In this document: positions 63,865-64,000 of the stretch, in pieces | Layout of the letters: every line of letters starts with the position of its first letter | Position numbering within the stretch: position 1 is the stretch's first letter | Assembly (NCBI GenBank): GCA_006226495.1 | Contig: SBGU01000035.1 | Coordinates: forward strand, 1-64,000 | DNA length: 64,000 nt | Direction of reading: 5' to 3' | Source: Alphaproteobacteria bacterium | GTDB lineage: Bacteria; Pseudomonadota; Alphaproteobacteria; Sphingomonadales; Kordiimonadaceae | The notes under the pieces: model-generated | Told to the model about the DNA's origin: nothing | The model's input: the letters and a program-made list of their open reading frames with translations, nothing else | The model's database searches: none | Translations under genes and position numbers: made by a program

Positions 63865-64000
63865 TCAGCGTACCAGCATCGGGCCGAGCGGCTTGCCGCC
63901 GAAGATATGGATATGCAGGTGCGGCACTTCCTGGTGCGCATTGGTGCCGGCGTTCGCGAGGATGCGGTAACCCGGTTCTACCAGCTCCAGTTCCTCGGCC
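63865..64000 (-). CDS. HIT-family protein, 3' part (truncated by the window)
   Basis: The last 44 residues of a histidine triad protein: EPGYRILANAGTNAHQEVPH followed by LHIHIFGGKPLGPMLVR, with the HXHXH motif (HLHIH) and the stop codon at 63865-63867. The 5' end lies beyond the window. HinT-like proteins hydrolyse adenosine phosphoramidates. It is convergent with the Trm112-like gene across the repeat. Confidence 0.92.
   Translation of the reverse strand, partial: AEELELVEPGYRILANAGTNAHQEVPHLHIHIFGGKPLGPMLVR

Overview
The window reads as chromosomal DNA of a GC-rich alphaproteobacterium. Evidence: a class-typical gene set (cobST cobaltochelatase, single-domain PAS_5 proteins, a Suv3-like helicase followed by S4-domain, 7Fe ferredoxin and CarD genes, an rpoH-type sigma factor, a CnoX with a CGPC site) and a 'RPEPVEG'-type repeat seen in many alphaproteobacteria. 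I cannot place the order. Coding density is high and no transposase, integrase, phage module or CRISPR array is visible.

Layout. 1-10 kb: uppP, the glutamate synthase pair gltD-gltB, a glutathione transferase, queG and two small membrane proteins. 10-18 kb: an exported GH43 glycosidase with a LacI-type operator, a beta-propeller protein, a DEAD-box helicase with a 99-bp-repeat tail, a DUF1223 protein and three PAS_5 genes. 18-24 kb: the two aconitases acnA and acnB, transcribed divergently. 24-33 kb: a lipoprotein, two very small membrane ORFs, a DUF4846 protein, bolA, a glycosyltransferase, and a cobS-cobT operon extended by a phytase-esterase-like protein and a sulfotransferase; then rpmB. 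33-42 kb: a fourth PAS_5 gene, a macrodomain and a Tat-exported amidase, the Suv3/S4 pair, fdxA and carD, the last with a long structured leader that may encode a small RNA. 42-50 kb: an orphan Imm8-like immunity protein, membrane proteins, rpoH, a nuclease-like exported protein, a class IV aminotransferase coupled to a P-loop sulfotransferase-like gene, and a CHASE4 histidine kinase.

50.5-61 kb is the most unusual part. Between tRNA-Arg(CCU) and tRNA-Gly(GCC) lies a minus-strand run of eight tightly packed genes: DUF697 membrane protein, 54-aa membrane peptide, TauD-type dioxygenase, a protein with a CX6CX3C cluster, an RlmN-like radical SAM enzyme that keeps both catalytic cysteines but lacks the N-terminal RNA-binding part, a B12-binding radical SAM protein, a GNAT/FeeM-like acyltransferase and an AlkB-like dioxygenase. 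Divergently, an exporter of the cyclic-peptide/siderophore ABC type overlaps an SPFH/prohibitin gene. A 21-bp perfect dyad and a good promoter lie in the 438-bp shared upstream region. This looks like a dedicated small-molecule (or modified peptide/lipid) pathway with its own export, and I do not recognise it as a described cluster.

61-64 kb returns to housekeeping: a YbaK-type prolyl-tRNA editing protein, cnoX, a LON-domain protein, a Trm112-like protein, a paired inverted repeat, and the 3' part of a HIT-family gene cut by the window edge.
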